Shown here in pieces: positions 1 to 10,048 of a stretch of 64,000 nucleotides of DNA; position 1 is the stretch's first letter, and the number at the start of each line of letters is the position of its first letter. The translations under genes and the position numbers were made by a program. The DNA comes from Calothrix sp. NIES-4105 (lineage in GTDB: Bacteria > Cyanobacteriota > Cyanobacteriia > Cyanobacteriales > Nostocaceae). The notes beneath the pieces are model-generated. The model had not been told where the DNA came from. It saw only the letters and a list, made by a program, of their open reading frames with translations, and ran no database searches. Location: assembly GCF_002368415.1 (NCBI RefSeq), contig NZ_AP018290.1, positions 7,989,717 to 8,053,716 on the forward strand, given 5' to 3'.

Positions 1-1468
1 GCGCTTTATTCAAAGTCTCCTCATATTCTTTTTCTGGTTCCGAGTCTGCTACTAAACCGGCGCCTGCTTGAACAATTACTTTACCGTTACGTGCTACCAT
101 TGTGCGTATTGCGATGGCACTGTTTAATTGTCCTTCAAAGTCATAATATCCATATACGCCTGAATATACACCTCGACGAGATGGTTCTAATTCGTTGATT
201 ATTTGCATAGCCCGAATTTTAGGCGCCCCACTAACTGTTCCAGCAGGAAAACAAGCTTTCATTAAGTCCCATGCTGTTTTAGATGGCGCCAGTTTACCAA
301 TAACGTTACTAACGATATGCATGACATGGGAGTAACGCTCGATTACCATTAATTCATCAACGCATACTGTACCACTTTCACAGGCTCTACCTAAATCATT
401 CCGCCCTAAGTCTACTAACATGACGTGTTCGGCGACTTCTTTGGGGTCTTGTAATAAATCTTGAGCTAATGCAGCATCTTCTTGTGGGGTTTTACCTCTC
501 TTCCTAGTTCCCGCAATGGGACGCAGCGTAGCAATATTATTACCGAAGTCGTCTTTTTCAGCTTTGACCATTACTTCTGGACTGGAGCCAATAATCTGCC
601 AATCCTGAAAGTTAAAATACGCCATGTAAGGTGAAGGGTTTATTTGACGTAATGAACGGTAAAGCGAGAAGGGGTCGCCTGTATACTCGGTTGTTAAACG
701 CTGCGAAATTACAACCTGAAAAATATCACCTGCTTTAATATATTCTTTGGCTTTTTCTACACTACGGCAAAACTCTTCTTTGCTGAGGTTACTTTGATAT
801 TGCTCTGATGACGGCGCCTGTCGAGTCGGAGTCCATTCAAAAATTGTTTTGTCAGGGTCGAGCGGTGAAGATAACTTACTTACCATTTGCTTAACACACT
901 CGGCTGCTTTTTCATACGCTTGTTTTACATCTGAATTGCGTAAATCTGCATATGCTACTGCCCAAATTTTACGTTTAACCTGGTCAAATATCAACAACTG
1001 GTCTACCTGCATCCACAACCCATCAGGTATATTACGGTCATCTTGGGCATGAATTGGCACTTTCGGCTCTATCCAACGTATTAGTTCATAACCCCAAAAC
1101 CCAAATAAACCACCAATTCCTGGCGGTAACTCTGGTAACTTAACTGGTTTATACGGTTCTAAACAGTTTGCCAGTGCTTCAAAAGGGTCGCCATTAAATA
1201 CTTGGAGTACACCATCACGATGCGTTTGCGTTGTTTGTTCTCCGCGCGCTTCTAAAGTCCACAGTGGGTTACAACCTAACAAACTATAACGCCCAATTTT
1301 CTCACCACCTTCAACTGACTCCAGCAAAAAACTATAAGGCTGCCCAGCACATACCTTGTACCAAGCAGAAACAGGTGTATCTAAATCTGCCACCCACTCT
1401 TGGTATACCGGCACAAAATTGCCAAGATTTGCTAATTCAGTAAATTGGGAGAAGTCGGGAAAAATCAT
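1..1468 (-). CDS. trpE: Anthranilate synthase component I (partial, C-terminus beyond left edge)
   Basis: The large subunit of anthranilate synthase makes anthranilate from chorismate and ammonia, the first step of tryptophan synthesis. The reverse strand is open from an ATG at 1468 to the left edge (489 codons). The N-terminus reads MIFPDFSQFTELANLG and is followed by the SFLLESVEGGEKIGRYSLLG region typical of TrpE. The last visible residues (VKVIVQAGAGLVADS, then EKEYEETLNKA) are the conserved C-terminal chorismate-binding segment, so only about 10-20 residues should be missing. It follows psaD on the same strand after 129 bp filled with heptanucleotide repeats, and no leader peptide is visible there. 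Identity is secure from the family motifs; whether it is co-transcribed with psaD is unknown. Confidence 0.95.
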   Translation of the reverse strand, partial: MIFPDFSQFTELANLGNFVPVYQEWVADLDTPVSAWYKVCAGQPYSFLLESVEGGEKIGRYSLLGCNPLWTLEARGEQTTQTHRDGVLQVFNGDPFEALANCLEPYKPVKLPELPPGIGGLFGFWGYELIRWIEPKVPIHAQDDRNIPDGLWMQVDQLLIFDQVKRKIWAVAYADLRNSDVKQAYEKAAECVKQMVSKLSSPLDPDKTIFEWTPTRQAPSSEQYQSNLSKEEFCRSVEKAKEYIKAGDIFQVVISQRLTTEYTGDPFSLYRSLRQINPSPYMAYFNFQDWQIIGSSPEVMVKAEKDDFGNNIATLRPIAGTRKRGKTPQEDAALAQDLLQDPKEVAEHVMLVDLGRNDLGRACESGTVCVDELMVIERYSHVMHIVSNVIGKLAPSKTAWDLMKACFPAGTVSGAPKIRAMQIINELEPSRRGVYSGVYGYYDFEGQLNSAIAIRTMVARNGKVIVQAGAGLVADSEPEKEYEETLNKA

Positions 1469-1477
1469 AATTAAGAG

Positions 1478-1588
1478 TGAGTCGTGCTGAGTGCTAAGTG
1501 CTGAGTGGGGGTTAAGAGTTGAGAGTGAGAAGTACGACTCTTTACTCTCTTTACTTCTTTAAACTCAGCACTCAGCACTCAACACTTT
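1478..1588. repeat. Short tandem heptanucleotide repeat (STRR) cluster
   Basis: The sequence between psaD and trpE consists of degenerate GAGTGCT / AGCACTC heptamers in both orientations (GTGCTGAGTGCT on the left, ACTCAGCACTCAGCACTC on the right). The two halves could fold into a long imperfect hairpin. This repeat class is characteristic of heterocystous cyanobacteria and recurs at least five more times in the window. Confidence 0.85.
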
Positions 1589-1597
1589 TAACTAAGT

Positions 1598-2017
1598 TTA
1601 TACGTCGTAAGTATACTTACCGCTGAACTTAACTTGAGCTTGACTGGGGTTTTCACCAATTCTGCGGTCAACGTAACGTACTTTCTCGCGTCCTTGGTTA
1701 ACTTTTTCTGGGAATACGCCGTCTGCTGGGTGAATCTTTGTAGTTTCACCGTTAGGGAGAATCCGGTAAATTTGGTAGTTTGTGATTTTGAATTTCCGGA
1801 GTTGACCACCGAGCGCAATACCGTATTCTTTACGAGCTAAGTACAGCAGGTTATCACCATTACGCATTATAGCGGCGCCACCAGTAGGCATTTCAAAAAC
1901 TTGCTCTTTAGGGCTAGTCCAGGTGATTGCGTACATTTCTTCCTCGGCTGCTTTTGTAAGCAAACCGCCAGTAGAGCCACCGAACACAGGGGCTTGTCCA
2001 GAAAGTGTTTCTGCCAT
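1598..2017 (-). CDS. psaD: Photosystem I reaction centre subunit II (PsaD)
   Basis: PsaD is the stromal (cytoplasmic-face) subunit of photosystem I that forms the ferredoxin docking site. The ATG at 2017 gives 139 residues beginning MAETLSGQ, exactly the cyanobacterial PsaD N-terminus. An upstream TTG at 2032 would add five residues and is unlikely. Hallmarks are [48 protein letters not shown] and the C-terminal SGKYTYDV. No clear Shine-Dalgarno is seen before the ATG. It lies upstream of trpE on the same strand and is flanked on both sides by heptanucleotide repeats. Confidence 0.97.
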   Translation of the reverse strand: MAETLSGQAPVFGGSTGGLLTKAAEEEMYAITWTSPKEQVFEMPTGGAAIMRNGDNLLYLARKEYGIALGGQLRKFKITNYQIYRILPNGETTKIHPADGVFPEKVNQGREKVRYVDRRIGENPSQAQVKFSGKYTYDV

Positions 2018-2112
2018 AAGCTTTTCACTCAAATGTTTTTACGGCATCCTAACATTGCCACAGGGACAACATTACGATTATTTCATAGTCTGTAACACTT
2101 TTTTAGAAGTAG

Positions 2113-2277
2113 AAAGTGCTGAGTGCTGAGTTATGAGTTAAGAGTTAGTAGTTAGGAGTTAGTAGTTAGGAGTTAGGAGTTAGGAGTTAGTAGTTAGGAG
2201 TTAGGAGTTAGGAGTTAGGAGTTAATATTCCACTCAGCACTCAGCACTCAGCACTCAGCACTCAGCACTCAGCACTT
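2113..2277. repeat. Long heptanucleotide repeat tract (STRR), two blocks
   Basis: Block one is about a dozen iterations of TTAGGAG / TTAGTAG; block two is about seven iterations of CACTCAG. The units are 7 bp and in near-perfect register, so copy number is expected to vary by slippage. It separates psaD from the sensor kinase gene. Confidence 0.9.
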
Positions 2278-4278
2278 TTAACTCCTTACTACTGACTCTT
2301 GAGTTTTAGTAACGATGGGTACGGTAAAGTGAAATTCGCTTCCTTGGTTCTTTCCTGTTGATTGTGCCCAAATGTCTCCTCCCCATCCCTTGACGATTTG
2401 CCGACAAATCGCTAACCCTAATCCTGTACCTCCTGCTGTTCTTCTTAGGGCGCCTTCTTCTTGGTAAAAACGGTCAAATACAATTTCGAGACGGTTAGGC
2501 TCTATTCCTCTACCTGTGTCGGCAACTGTAACCTCGACCATTTGGTTGTTAAGAAGGCGCCCACTAATTGTAATTTTTCCGTCGGATGGAGTGAATTTAC
2601 AAGCGTTGTCCATGAGCTTTGCCAGAACTTCAACCAACCAATCTCCATCTGCTAGCACCAAGGGTAAATTATCGGCGATGTCAGTGTTGATTTGAGGTAA
2701 ATCTTCTTTAGCTGTGCGGGCACGTATTCGGCTGAGGGCTAAATCTATACATTCTTCTAAGGGTAATGATTCGGGGTGCCACTCGACGCGACCACTTTCA
2801 AGGTTGCTTAGTGTTAAGAAATCTTGCACGAGCTTTCGCATCCGCTCGGAATCTGATAAAGCAGTGTTGAGCATAACTTGCCGCAATTCTAAAGGCATAT
2901 CAGGTTCGGTAGCGAGGCTTTCTAAACAAACTTGAATTGTTGAAAGCGGAGTACGAAGTTCGTGTCCAGTAATAGCAATCAAATTACTGCGGGTACGGTC
3001 GAGTGCTTCAAGTTGACTGTTTAGCTCTTCAAGGTTGGCAAATGATTCGGCTTGAATTAATGCGGCGCCAATTTGAATTGCAATCGCTTTGACTAAATCT
3101 ATTTCGCCTGTGTGCCAGGTGTGTGGCGAATTTCCACAATAGTGTAACTCGATAATTCCCAGCAATCGTCCTTGATAAAAAACGGGTTCAAGTAACCAGG
3201 AACGAATTCCCAATTTCTCAACGTGTTTCCATATTACGGGCGAATTGGATGTACGACTATCATTCATCGTATCGGCTACGCAAACCCCCTCTGAGTACTG
3301 TACTACTTCCGCAAACAGAGGATTATTATCTAGCTGCCAAGTTTGACCTTTTACTGATGTTATGCCTGCACGAATAAATTCATGCTCGATATTAGCGCTA
3401 CTTTCAATCTTTGAAGCGCGGTAAATCAAACACCGACAAGCTCCTAATATTTGCCCTAATTCCTGCGCTGCTGCATGAAGTACTTCTTGCGGGTTTAATG
3501 AACGTCGAATTGTGGTTGTAATTGAGTTGACTAAACGCTCTTTTCGTGCTTGGGCTGCAATCGAACGATAAGCTTTATGCAACTTATATTGACTCGCCTG
3601 CAAATAAGTTACTAACCGCTGCACAAACGGGTCTGTGTCGATATCACAAGCATACTCACTCGTTTGTACTGTCACAACATCAATACTATTGTACTTGCCA
3701 ATATGAAATCGGCGCCGCACATCGTTGATTTTGTTCGCTAGCTCTGGTCGGTAAGTTTGAATGCGCGCTAACAGTAAATCAGCAGCTTTCAAACTAACAC
3801 CTCGCTCGGATGTCCAAACTCCCTCAAACCTTCGCGCGGTGTCCATATCTAAGTTTGGACTTAATTCGCGTAGTTGCAGATCTTGATTTGCTGAACGTGG
3901 AAATTCTCGACAAACCAAACAAGTGGCGTAATTTTGGGCAATCACAATCAAATGCCATTCGTGACAAAGGGCATCTTCTAAGTCAAAAGCTACTTTCTCG
4001 TAATACTCGGAACTTGAGGCAAAATCAGTTTCCGGAGCAGCCAAAACATATACTTGGTCGCTTCGCTGTGCTAGTCGCTCATATCGATGTGCCTCTTGGC
4101 GATAAAACCGCTCGCGCTGAAAACTGGCTATTACCAGTGGTGCATCGAGAGTTGCCGCCAAAACTTGGTCTTCCATCGCATGAGAGAGGGCTGTCAGCGA
4201 AGCTTTAAAGTACAGTTGTGGGCGTAGGTAGGGTAGGGTCTGTAGCAAATCGCTCAGTACCGAAGTCGAAATGCTCAT
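2278..4278 (-). CDS. Sensor histidine kinase with DICT and GAF domains
   Basis: Membrane-segment-free two-component sensor kinase of 666 residues from the ATG at 4278 (MSISTSVLSD). An in-frame ATG at 4329 would add 17 residues; neither start has a strong ribosome site. The N-terminal ~150 residues resemble the DICT sensory domain (TLPYLRPQLYFKASLTALSHAMED). Residues about 255-410 look like a GAF domain. The HisKA box ITGHELRTPLSTIQ has its phospho-accepting His at residue 439, followed by HATPase motifs (LMDNACKFTPSDG, ADTGRGIEPNRL, GTGLGLAICRQIV). No receiver domain or partner regulator gene is adjacent, so the output is unknown. It probably senses a soluble ligand or light through GAF, but the bilin-binding Cys is not evident. 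Confidence 0.9.
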   Translation of the reverse strand: MSISTSVLSDLLQTLPYLRPQLYFKASLTALSHAMEDQVLAATLDAPLVIASFQRERFYRQEAHRYERLAQRSDQVYVLAAPETDFASSSEYYEKVAFDLEDALCHEWHLIVIAQNYATCLVCREFPRSANQDLQLRELSPNLDMDTARRFEGVWTSERGVSLKAADLLLARIQTYRPELANKINDVRRRFHIGKYNSIDVVTVQTSEYACDIDTDPFVQRLVTYLQASQYKLHKAYRSIAAQARKERLVNSITTTIRRSLNPQEVLHAAAQELGQILGACRCLIYRASKIESSANIEHEFIRAGITSVKGQTWQLDNNPLFAEVVQYSEGVCVADTMNDSRTSNSPVIWKHVEKLGIRSWLLEPVFYQGRLLGIIELHYCGNSPHTWHTGEIDLVKAIAIQIGAALIQAESFANLEELNSQLEALDRTRSNLIAITGHELRTPLSTIQVCLESLATEPDMPLELRQVMLNTALSDSERMRKLVQDFLTLSNLESGRVEWHPESLPLEECIDLALSRIRARTAKEDLPQINTDIADNLPLVLADGDWLVEVLAKLMDNACKFTPSDGKITISGRLLNNQMVEVTVADTGRGIEPNRLEIVFDRFYQEEGALRRTAGGTGLGLAICRQIVKGWGGDIWAQSTGKNQGSEFHFTVPIVTKTQESVVRS

Positions 4279-5150
4279 GTATATCGTTTCGAGCAACAAT
4301 CTAGACAAAAAACCATCTCTCAGCTGCATTGTACAAATTACAACGACCTTTCAACCTAAACACATGGTTGCGATATGTAAAGATTAGCAAAGCCACAGCC
4401 GAAAGTTTTACATTCCTCTTTATCAATATTAGTTTTTCTTATTATACATGATTACTTTCGTTTCATATTCGCACATTGGTTAAGTTTTATCTACTCTAAT
4501 CATGACTTATTAATGCCATCGTAATGTAGTATAATTAGCAATATTAAAAAAGTATTAATAATATTACAATTGTTTAAAATTTTCTCAGTATTTGAATTGA
4601 CTAGTTTTATTTGACTGTCAGGCGCCGACAAGACATCAAATACGATCGCGCATTGACTCAGCTTTAATATATTAAGTGACAATACGAACATAAATTACTG
4701 AAAATAATTCATGTTTGAACAATAAAGTAGTATATAAAAATACAATATTTTTTCAGGTATAACACGTAAATTTGGGAATAAATTTGATATATTTACTTAG
4801 CAATATCTGCATATTGCTCTGTTTGACAAATTAATGTAATATAACATTGCTCTCGAAAATAATAATTAAAAAATCATGTAAATAACTCAAATATAAACTA
4901 CTAATTATTCAGATAGATTTAAGCTTATAATTCTATCTAAATAAGTAGTTGATTCCTTGTCAGCACAGACTTTGATGGGGGGAATGAGTTTGAAAATAAG
5001 GTTTAATTCAGCAGGTAAATCATTTCCCTATGCCTTGGAGAAAAGTGAGTGTTTACATACTTACTTGCTTCAATATCATCAAAACGCACTCAACAACAGT
5101 AGTAGGCATAGTACATTGCATTTTCGTTTACCTGCTGGCATAAGTGAAAT
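4279..5150. other. Long AT-rich intergenic region
   Basis: About 870 bp very rich in A+T between a minus-strand and a plus-strand gene, so it should hold both promoters. One GGCGCC lies near 4621. Two short open frames (4500-4691 minus, 4957-5154 plus) have biased composition and no recognisable protein. The second ends in an ATGA overlap with the next gene, which is the only reason to keep it in mind. Confidence 0.5.
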
Positions 5151-6182
5151 ATGAAAATTGCGATTGTTGCTCCTTTATGGGAGCGCGTACCTCCTAAAGG
5201 TTATGGCGGTATCGAATTGATTGTCAAACTGTTAACAGACGAGTTGGTACGGCGTGGTCATGAAGTAACTTTATTTGCTTCTGGAGATTCAATAACAGCA
5301 GCAAAACTTAAAACTGTACATCCACAAGCGCTACGACTCGACCCGAATATTAAGGAACCGAGTATTTATGAGCATATGCTCCTTGCCGATGTTTTCCAAC
5401 AAGCACATCATTTTGATGTTATCCACTCTCATTTTGGCTACCAAGCTCTTTCATACAGCAGTTTTGTCAAAACACCTACTGTTCATACACTCCACGGCGC
5501 CTTTACTCCAGAGAACGAGAAAATATACCGCCGCTTTGCTTGGCAAAAGTTCATTAGTATTAGTGAAGCCCAGCGCGAACCGCGTTTAGGTCTGAATTAT
5601 ATTCACACTGTCTACAACGGTATCGATACAAGCGTCTACGCTTTCAACCCAGAACCTGTACAACCACGTTATTTAGGTTTTGTTGGACGCATATCGCCAG
5701 AAAAAGGACCCATCGAAGCAATCAAAATTGCCCGCGCGACTGGTTTACCGCTCTTAATGGCAGGCAAAGTTGATGTTGTAGACAAAGATTTTTACCATGA
5801 GCAGGTTAAACCACTGATCGACGGTGAGCAAATTCAGTTTCTTGGTGAAATCTCTCACGAAGATAAAGTAAAACTTCTATCGGGAGCATCTGTAACTTTA
5901 TTCCCTATTACTTGGCGAGAACCATTTGGTCTAGTAATGATTGAGTCGATGGCAACTGGTACACCTGTAATCGGTATGGGTCTAGGTTCTGTCCCTGAAG
6001 TCATTGCTCACGGCAAAACAGGTTACGTGTGTCATTCTCTTGAAGCCATGATTGAAATGGTTCCTTCTTCGATGAAGCTAGACCGTCAAACTTGCCGCGA
6101 GTATGTTGTTAGCCGCTTTAGTGTTGAAACAATGGCTGACGAATATGAACGCGCGTATTCTATGGTTCTAGGCAACGGATAA
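5151..6182 (+). CDS. Glycosyltransferase family 4
   Basis: GT-B fold retaining glycosyltransferase of 343 residues (GT4). The N-terminal half has MKIAIVAPLWERVPPKGYGG with the glycine-rich acceptor-side loop. The C-terminal half has the donor-nucleotide elements FVGRISPEKGP and WREPFGLVMIESMATGTPVIG, containing the E-x7-E motif. The partner sugar and acceptor cannot be read from sequence; an envelope polysaccharide or glycolipid role is an inference. The gene stands alone in a large AT-rich gap and is followed directly by an inverted CGGATG repeat overlapping its stop codon. Confidence 0.9.
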   Translation: MKIAIVAPLWERVPPKGYGGIELIVKLLTDELVRRGHEVTLFASGDSITAAKLKTVHPQALRLDPNIKEPSIYEHMLLADVFQQAHHFDVIHSHFGYQALSYSSFVKTPTVHTLHGAFTPENEKIYRRFAWQKFISISEAQREPRLGLNYIHTVYNGIDTSVYAFNPEPVQPRYLGFVGRISPEKGPIEAIKIARATGLPLLMAGKVDVVDKDFYHEQVKPLIDGEQIQFLGEISHEDKVKLLSGASVTLFPITWREPFGLVMIESMATGTPVIGMGLGSVPEVIAHGKTGYVCHSLEAMIEMVPSSMKLDRQTCREYVVSRFSVETMADEYERAYSMVLGNG

Positions 6183-6242
6183 AACGGATGTAGCGGATGT
6201 CATGAATAAACTATCCGTTACATCCGTTACATCTGTTGCCAA
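6174..6242. repeat. CGGATG-type dispersed inverted repeat, copy 1
   Basis: GGATAAAACGGATGTAGCGGATG on the left is mirrored by CATCCGTTACATCTGTTGCC on the right, across a short spacer, giving a potential stem-loop. The same motif pair occurs near 20341-20446 and 45789-45866. It overlaps the end of the glycosyltransferase gene. Confidence 0.75.
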
Positions 6243-6745
6243 TGATATTATAAATACTTATGTTAATTAGCTTATATTTGCTTGAGAATAGCGAATCTAA
6301 AATTGTATATTTTGCCTATTTTTAGACTATTTTGTTCTTGTTGAACAATTTAAGCAGTATTTATACGTATATAATTTAATCAAATATATTTTTTTTGTAT
6401 GTCGGGCGCCATTTATGCTTTAAAGCTGTAATAATATTTTGGTTGATTTTTGTTTTGAAATTTACATTTAATGATGCGGAAATCAACACTTTTTAATCGT
6501 TCTTAACATAGTGTCTAACGCTATAATCTATAAAATTTCTACAAATTTACATAAGTTAATAAAATAACTACTTGTGTTTATTGTGTAAGTTTTATACCAA
6601 GATGCTTGGTATACATACTAAGCTTGTGCTGTTCGCAGTGCGGCAGCATGAAAATATCTAAATTTATTAAGAAAGGCGTCTTTTTTTTCCTGTTGACGCT
6701 TTTTTGACTAAGAAACTAGACCTGTTATCAGTTGGAAGTTGGAGA
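6243..6745. other. AT-rich intergenic region
   Basis: About 500 bp without a plausible gene. A T-rich stretch around 6680 precedes the next gene. No recognisable regulatory element was seen beyond its position as the promoter region of the debranching-type enzyme. Confidence 0.4.
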
Positions 6746-9019
6746 ATGACACCGGATACCTTAATCGCACCGGAAAAAATTTTGCTGGACGGAAAAACCT
6801 TTGTCCCTGCCGAACAAATTCCTATCCCCGAATGGCCCTGCGTAATTAGTGAAAGACCGCAGCCGACATTAACTATTAAAGATGATGATTTATTTTTCGT
6901 TACAGATACTTTAGGTAATATTTCTGGGTGCGGTCTTGGTGACGGCAACCCGAGTATGGGATTGTTTTGCTCGGATACACGCTTTTTAAATCGGTTAGAG
7001 TTACAAATTGACGGACACTCACCTGTATTACTAAGCAGTACTGCTGATAAAGGGTTTTCGCTATCTGTTTTATGTACGAATCCGCGAATTGATGAGCGTT
7101 TACGCCCTGATACGATTGGTATTCGTCGTGAACTTGTTTTGAACGGCGCCTTATTTGAAGAAATAGAAGTATCTAATTACAGTACAACTACAATAAGTTT
7201 TGAGCTTAGTCTTAGCTTTGATGCTGATTTTGCTGATTTATTTGAAGTTCGCGGACATTTTAGAGAAAAACGCGGTCGCTTATTACGTTTAGCTGAAGGG
7301 GTATCTTCTATTGAGGCGCCAACTCACGAAGAAAATCAATATACAGAAGCAACCGAAAAGTCTTTAACGCTTGCTTATCAAGGTTTGGATGGAATGGTGA
7401 TGGAATCAAGAATTAAATTCCAGCATCGTCAGCCAGATTATTTTAAAGGTTATACAGGACTTTGGCGCTTTGAATTGGCGCCGCATGAAAAACAAAAATT
7501 AGGTTATCGTATTAATCTTTTAACAAATAATAAGTCAAGTTCAACGGTTAGCGCTCCTGTAACATTAGGTCAGGCGAAAGCTGCTGAAATGATGGAAGAG
7601 CAAAACTGGGTCAGCCAAATCACCCACATCCGTGCTGATAAAGGTATATTTAATCGAGTTATCGAACGCGCGGAACAAGACATGTATCTGCTGCGACAAT
7701 CATTTGGTAAGCGCAAAACCGTATCTGCTGGAGTACCTTGGTTTTCAACGTTGTTCGGACGTGACTCGCTCATAACCGCTTCGCAAACTTTGATGTTGAA
7801 TCCTGAAATTGCCAAAGAAACTCTAACTTTACTTGCTGTATATCAAGGTAAGCTCGAAGATGAATGGCGCGAAGAGGAACCAGGAAAAATTCTACACGAA
7901 TTACGATTAGGTGAATTAGCGCGCTGTAAAGAAGTACCCCATACACCTTATTACGGTACAGTTGATGCGACTCCGTTATGGTTGATGCTGTATGCTGAGT
8001 ACTACGCTTGGACACATGACGGAGAAACGTTAGAAAATTTGTGGAATAATGCGCTTTCCGCAATGGAATGGATTGACCGCAATATGAGACAAACAGGTTA
8101 TCTAAGCTATCACCGCAGGTCAAAATTAGGTTTAGCAAACCAAGGTTGGAAAGATTCGGGTGATTGTATAGTTAACCGTAAAGGTGAACTAGCATATGGT
8201 TCAATTGCATTATGTGAAGTGCAAGCTTATGTTTATGCTGCTAAATTACGTTTAGCTGAAATCGCGCGCATGAAAAAGCGTTTAGATTTAGCAGACCGTT
8301 GGACTGATGAAGCGCGTAGTTTGAAAATGCGTTTTAACCGCGATTTCTGGATGGAAGACCAGGATTTTTGTGCGCTGGCATTAGACGGTGATGGTAAACA
8401 TGTTGATAGTATTACTTCTAACCCAGGTCATTGTTTACATTTAGGTATCTTTACACCCGAAAAAGCTTATAGTGTTGCTGAAAGATTACGGGCGCCGGAC
8501 ATGTATAACGGTTGGGGTATCCGAACCTTAAGTAGCTTATCACCTGCGTACAACCCGATGGGGTATCATATTGGTTCAGTATGGCCTCACGACAACTCAA
8601 TGATTGCTATGGGTTTACGTTCCCTCGGTCTAATTGACCAAGCACTCGAAGTTTTCCAGGGTTTAGTTGACATGACGAGCGTTCAACCATACCAGCGTCC
8701 ACCCGAACTACTTTGCGGTTATGAACGCGACGGTGATAACGCTCCAGTACAATATCCCGTAGCTTGTTCACCACAAGCATGGGCAACTGGTAGCGTTTTC
8801 CAACTAATACAAATGATTGTCAATCTTGTTCCAGATGCACCAAATAACTGCCTGAGAGTTATTGACCCAGCTTTACCAGAATCAATTAGTCACCTTTCTT
8901 TACACAACTTACGTGTAGGCCCAACTATCCTCGATTTAGAGTTTGAACGTTCAGGAAACACAACAGCTTGCCGTGTAGCTAGAAAACGCGGCAACCTACG
9001 TGTTGTTATTGAAGCCTAA
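6746..9019 (+). CDS. Amylo-alpha-1,6-glucosidase / glycogen debranching-type enzyme
   Basis: Protein of 757 residues from the ATG at 6746 (MTPDTLIAPEKILLDG), which has GGAAG eight bases upstream. A TTG at 6704 would extend it by 14 residues. The N-terminal ~250 residues match the GDE N-terminal beta-sandwich (DDLFFVTDTLGNISG, GLFCSDTRFLNRLELQIDG). The C-terminal half is an (alpha/alpha)6-barrel of the amylo-alpha-1,6-glucosidase type (PWFSTLFGRDSLITA, DSGDCIVNRKGE, GWGIRTLS, SVWPHDNSMIAMGL). It is expected to trim alpha-1,6 branches of glycogen or a related glucan. It is a different family from the GH13 isoamylase GlgX. No other glycogen genes are adjacent. Confidence 0.85.
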   Translation: MTPDTLIAPEKILLDGKTFVPAEQIPIPEWPCVISERPQPTLTIKDDDLFFVTDTLGNISGCGLGDGNPSMGLFCSDTRFLNRLELQIDGHSPVLLSSTADKGFSLSVLCTNPRIDERLRPDTIGIRRELVLNGALFEEIEVSNYSTTTISFELSLSFDADFADLFEVRGHFREKRGRLLRLAEGVSSIEAPTHEENQYTEATEKSLTLAYQGLDGMVMESRIKFQHRQPDYFKGYTGLWRFELAPHEKQKLGYRINLLTNNKSSSTVSAPVTLGQAKAAEMMEEQNWVSQITHIRADKGIFNRVIERAEQDMYLLRQSFGKRKTVSAGVPWFSTLFGRDSLITASQTLMLNPEIAKETLTLLAVYQGKLEDEWREEEPGKILHELRLGELARCKEVPHTPYYGTVDATPLWLMLYAEYYAWTHDGETLENLWNNALSAMEWIDRNMRQTGYLSYHRRSKLGLANQGWKDSGDCIVNRKGELAYGSIALCEVQAYVYAAKLRLAEIARMKKRLDLADRWTDEARSLKMRFNRDFWMEDQDFCALALDGDGKHVDSITSNPGHCLHLGIFTPEKAYSVAERLRAPDMYNGWGIRTLSSLSPAYNPMGYHIGSVWPHDNSMIAMGLRSLGLIDQALEVFQGLVDMTSVQPYQRPPELLCGYERDGDNAPVQYPVACSPQAWATGSVFQLIQMIVNLVPDAPNNCLRVIDPALPESISHLSLHNLRVGPTILDLEFERSGNTTACRVARKRGNLRVVIEA

Positions 9020-9024
9020 CCAAT

Positions 9025-9131
9025 GTAGAGACGCGAAATTTCGCGTCTTTGCCTTCAAATTCCATCAGACGCGAAATTTCGCGTCTTTGCCTTCAAATTC
9101 CATCAGACGCGATATATCGCGTCTCTACATC
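9025..9131. repeat. Three tandem 38-bp units carrying a GACGCG palindrome
   Basis: The palindrome AGACGCGAAATTTCGCGTCT begins at 9029 and 9067, and a variant with ATATAT in the centre begins at 9105. Spacing is exactly 38 bp, with the linker TTGCCTTCAAATTCCATC repeated. The ends read GTAGAGACGCG and CGCGTCTCTAC. Related single palindromes occur near 17212, 31898, 31944 and 44266. It lies between convergent genes and could act as a bidirectional terminator or a REP-like element. Confidence 0.85.
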
Positions 9132-9449
9132 CTACTTTTCTTCTTGAACGTCACTTTTATGTCCAGGGGATGCTTCAAATAATGCATCAAGCTGCTGACG
9201 CGCGTCTTCAACGTTTATCGAACGCATTACCAATAGCGGTTCTTTAATTAAATTGCCCGAACTATCTAATAATTCTGGATGAGGCACAAATTGTTTTCTT
9301 GCCGTGTAACCGTAGTTACTACCTTGTGATGGTCTTGATGTATATGTCCGCTCTCTATCAAAACTAAACATAATCAAGTTACGAATCAAATTCGCAACAG
9401 CAATACTGGCAAGGACAGTAAAAGCAAGAATGTAAATAAGGTGTAACAT
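9132..9449 (-). CDS. DUF2973 family small membrane-anchored protein
   Basis: The ATG at 9449 (MLHLIYILAFTVLASIAV) gives 105 residues and is preceded by a good GGAGG eight bases away, which decides the start over an upstream TTG. One N-terminal membrane helix (residues about 3-22) is followed by a charged, probably cytoplasmic tail. The sequence resembles the cyanobacteria-specific DUF2973 family. Its upstream neighbour on the same strand is a DUF2605 protein, a pairing I recall from other cyanobacteria, so a shared function is likely. The function is unknown. Confidence 0.75.
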   Translation of the reverse strand: MLHLIYILAFTVLASIAVANLIRNLIMFSFDRERTYTSRPSQGSNYGYTARKQFVPHPELLDSSGNLIKEPLLVMRSINVEDARQQLDALFEASPGHKSDVQEEK

Positions 9450-9730
9450 ATGGGTTTCCTCCAACAGCGTGTTATTAAAGGCTTATAAATCGATACCGGA
9501 AAAATCAGTTTCAACGAAAGATACTGAATATTGAATGTAATGAAATCAACATAAAGCTAGGAAAACAATACTTAAATCCCGAACTAATTCGCACATTACA
9601 AATCGAACTTGTTTGGTATGCACGCTACACTAATATCTTTTCTTGACATTAAGTAGCATAATATACTTTGATCTCCAGATAAACTAGCTAAATCATTTTT
9701 TTGTAATTACTAATAATATAATTGTACTTG

Positions 9731-10048
9731 TTAAGCTTCGCGTTCAGAGCGAAATTTCATCGCTACATTCCAACATTCGGTAACAAGCTGATGCCAAGGC
9801 ATTAAAGCTTCCATATCAATTCCAGCTTGTCCATCAGTCGCGGCAAACATCATCTTCGCAGCGTTCACTTGTTCTTGTGCAAGATTGACTCGCAATAACA
9901 AGTCTGACTGCTCCTGTGTACTCATAAAATCAATTCGCTCTGTTTCTAGCAAATTGCGTGCGCGCGTGAACCAGTACTGGAAATCCTCCAGTAGGGGTTG
10001 TAAAACTGACTTGAGCAATTCCGGTTCTGGTAGATTTGAGTCCCGCAT
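9731..10048 (-). CDS. DUF2605 family protein
   Basis: Soluble helical protein of 105 residues (MRDSNLPEPELLKSVLQPLLEDFQYWFTRAR), resembling the cyanobacterial DUF2605 family. No catalytic motif is apparent. It lies upstream of, and in the same direction as, the DUF2973 gene with a gap of about 280 bp, so they may share a promoter or be separately expressed. No function is known to me. Confidence 0.75.
   Translation of the reverse strand: MRDSNLPEPELLKSVLQPLLEDFQYWFTRARNLLETERIDFMSTQEQSDLLLRVNLAQEQVNAAKMMFAATDGQAGIDMEALMPWHQLVTECWNVAMKFRSEREA

Noticed and set aside
1469..1597. Possible trpE leader peptide or attenuator
   Set aside because: The psaD-trpE spacer is entirely heptanucleotide repeat with no Trp codons or T-run terminator.
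4500..4691. 63-codon reverse frame in the AT-rich gap
   Set aside because: Composition dominated by Ile, Leu and Asn from AT-rich DNA, with no ribosome site.
4957..5154. 65-codon frame ending in an ATGA overlap with the glycosyltransferase
   Set aside because: Starts at a TTG without a ribosome site, low-complexity AT-rich context and no protein family recognised; the overlap alone is weak evidence.
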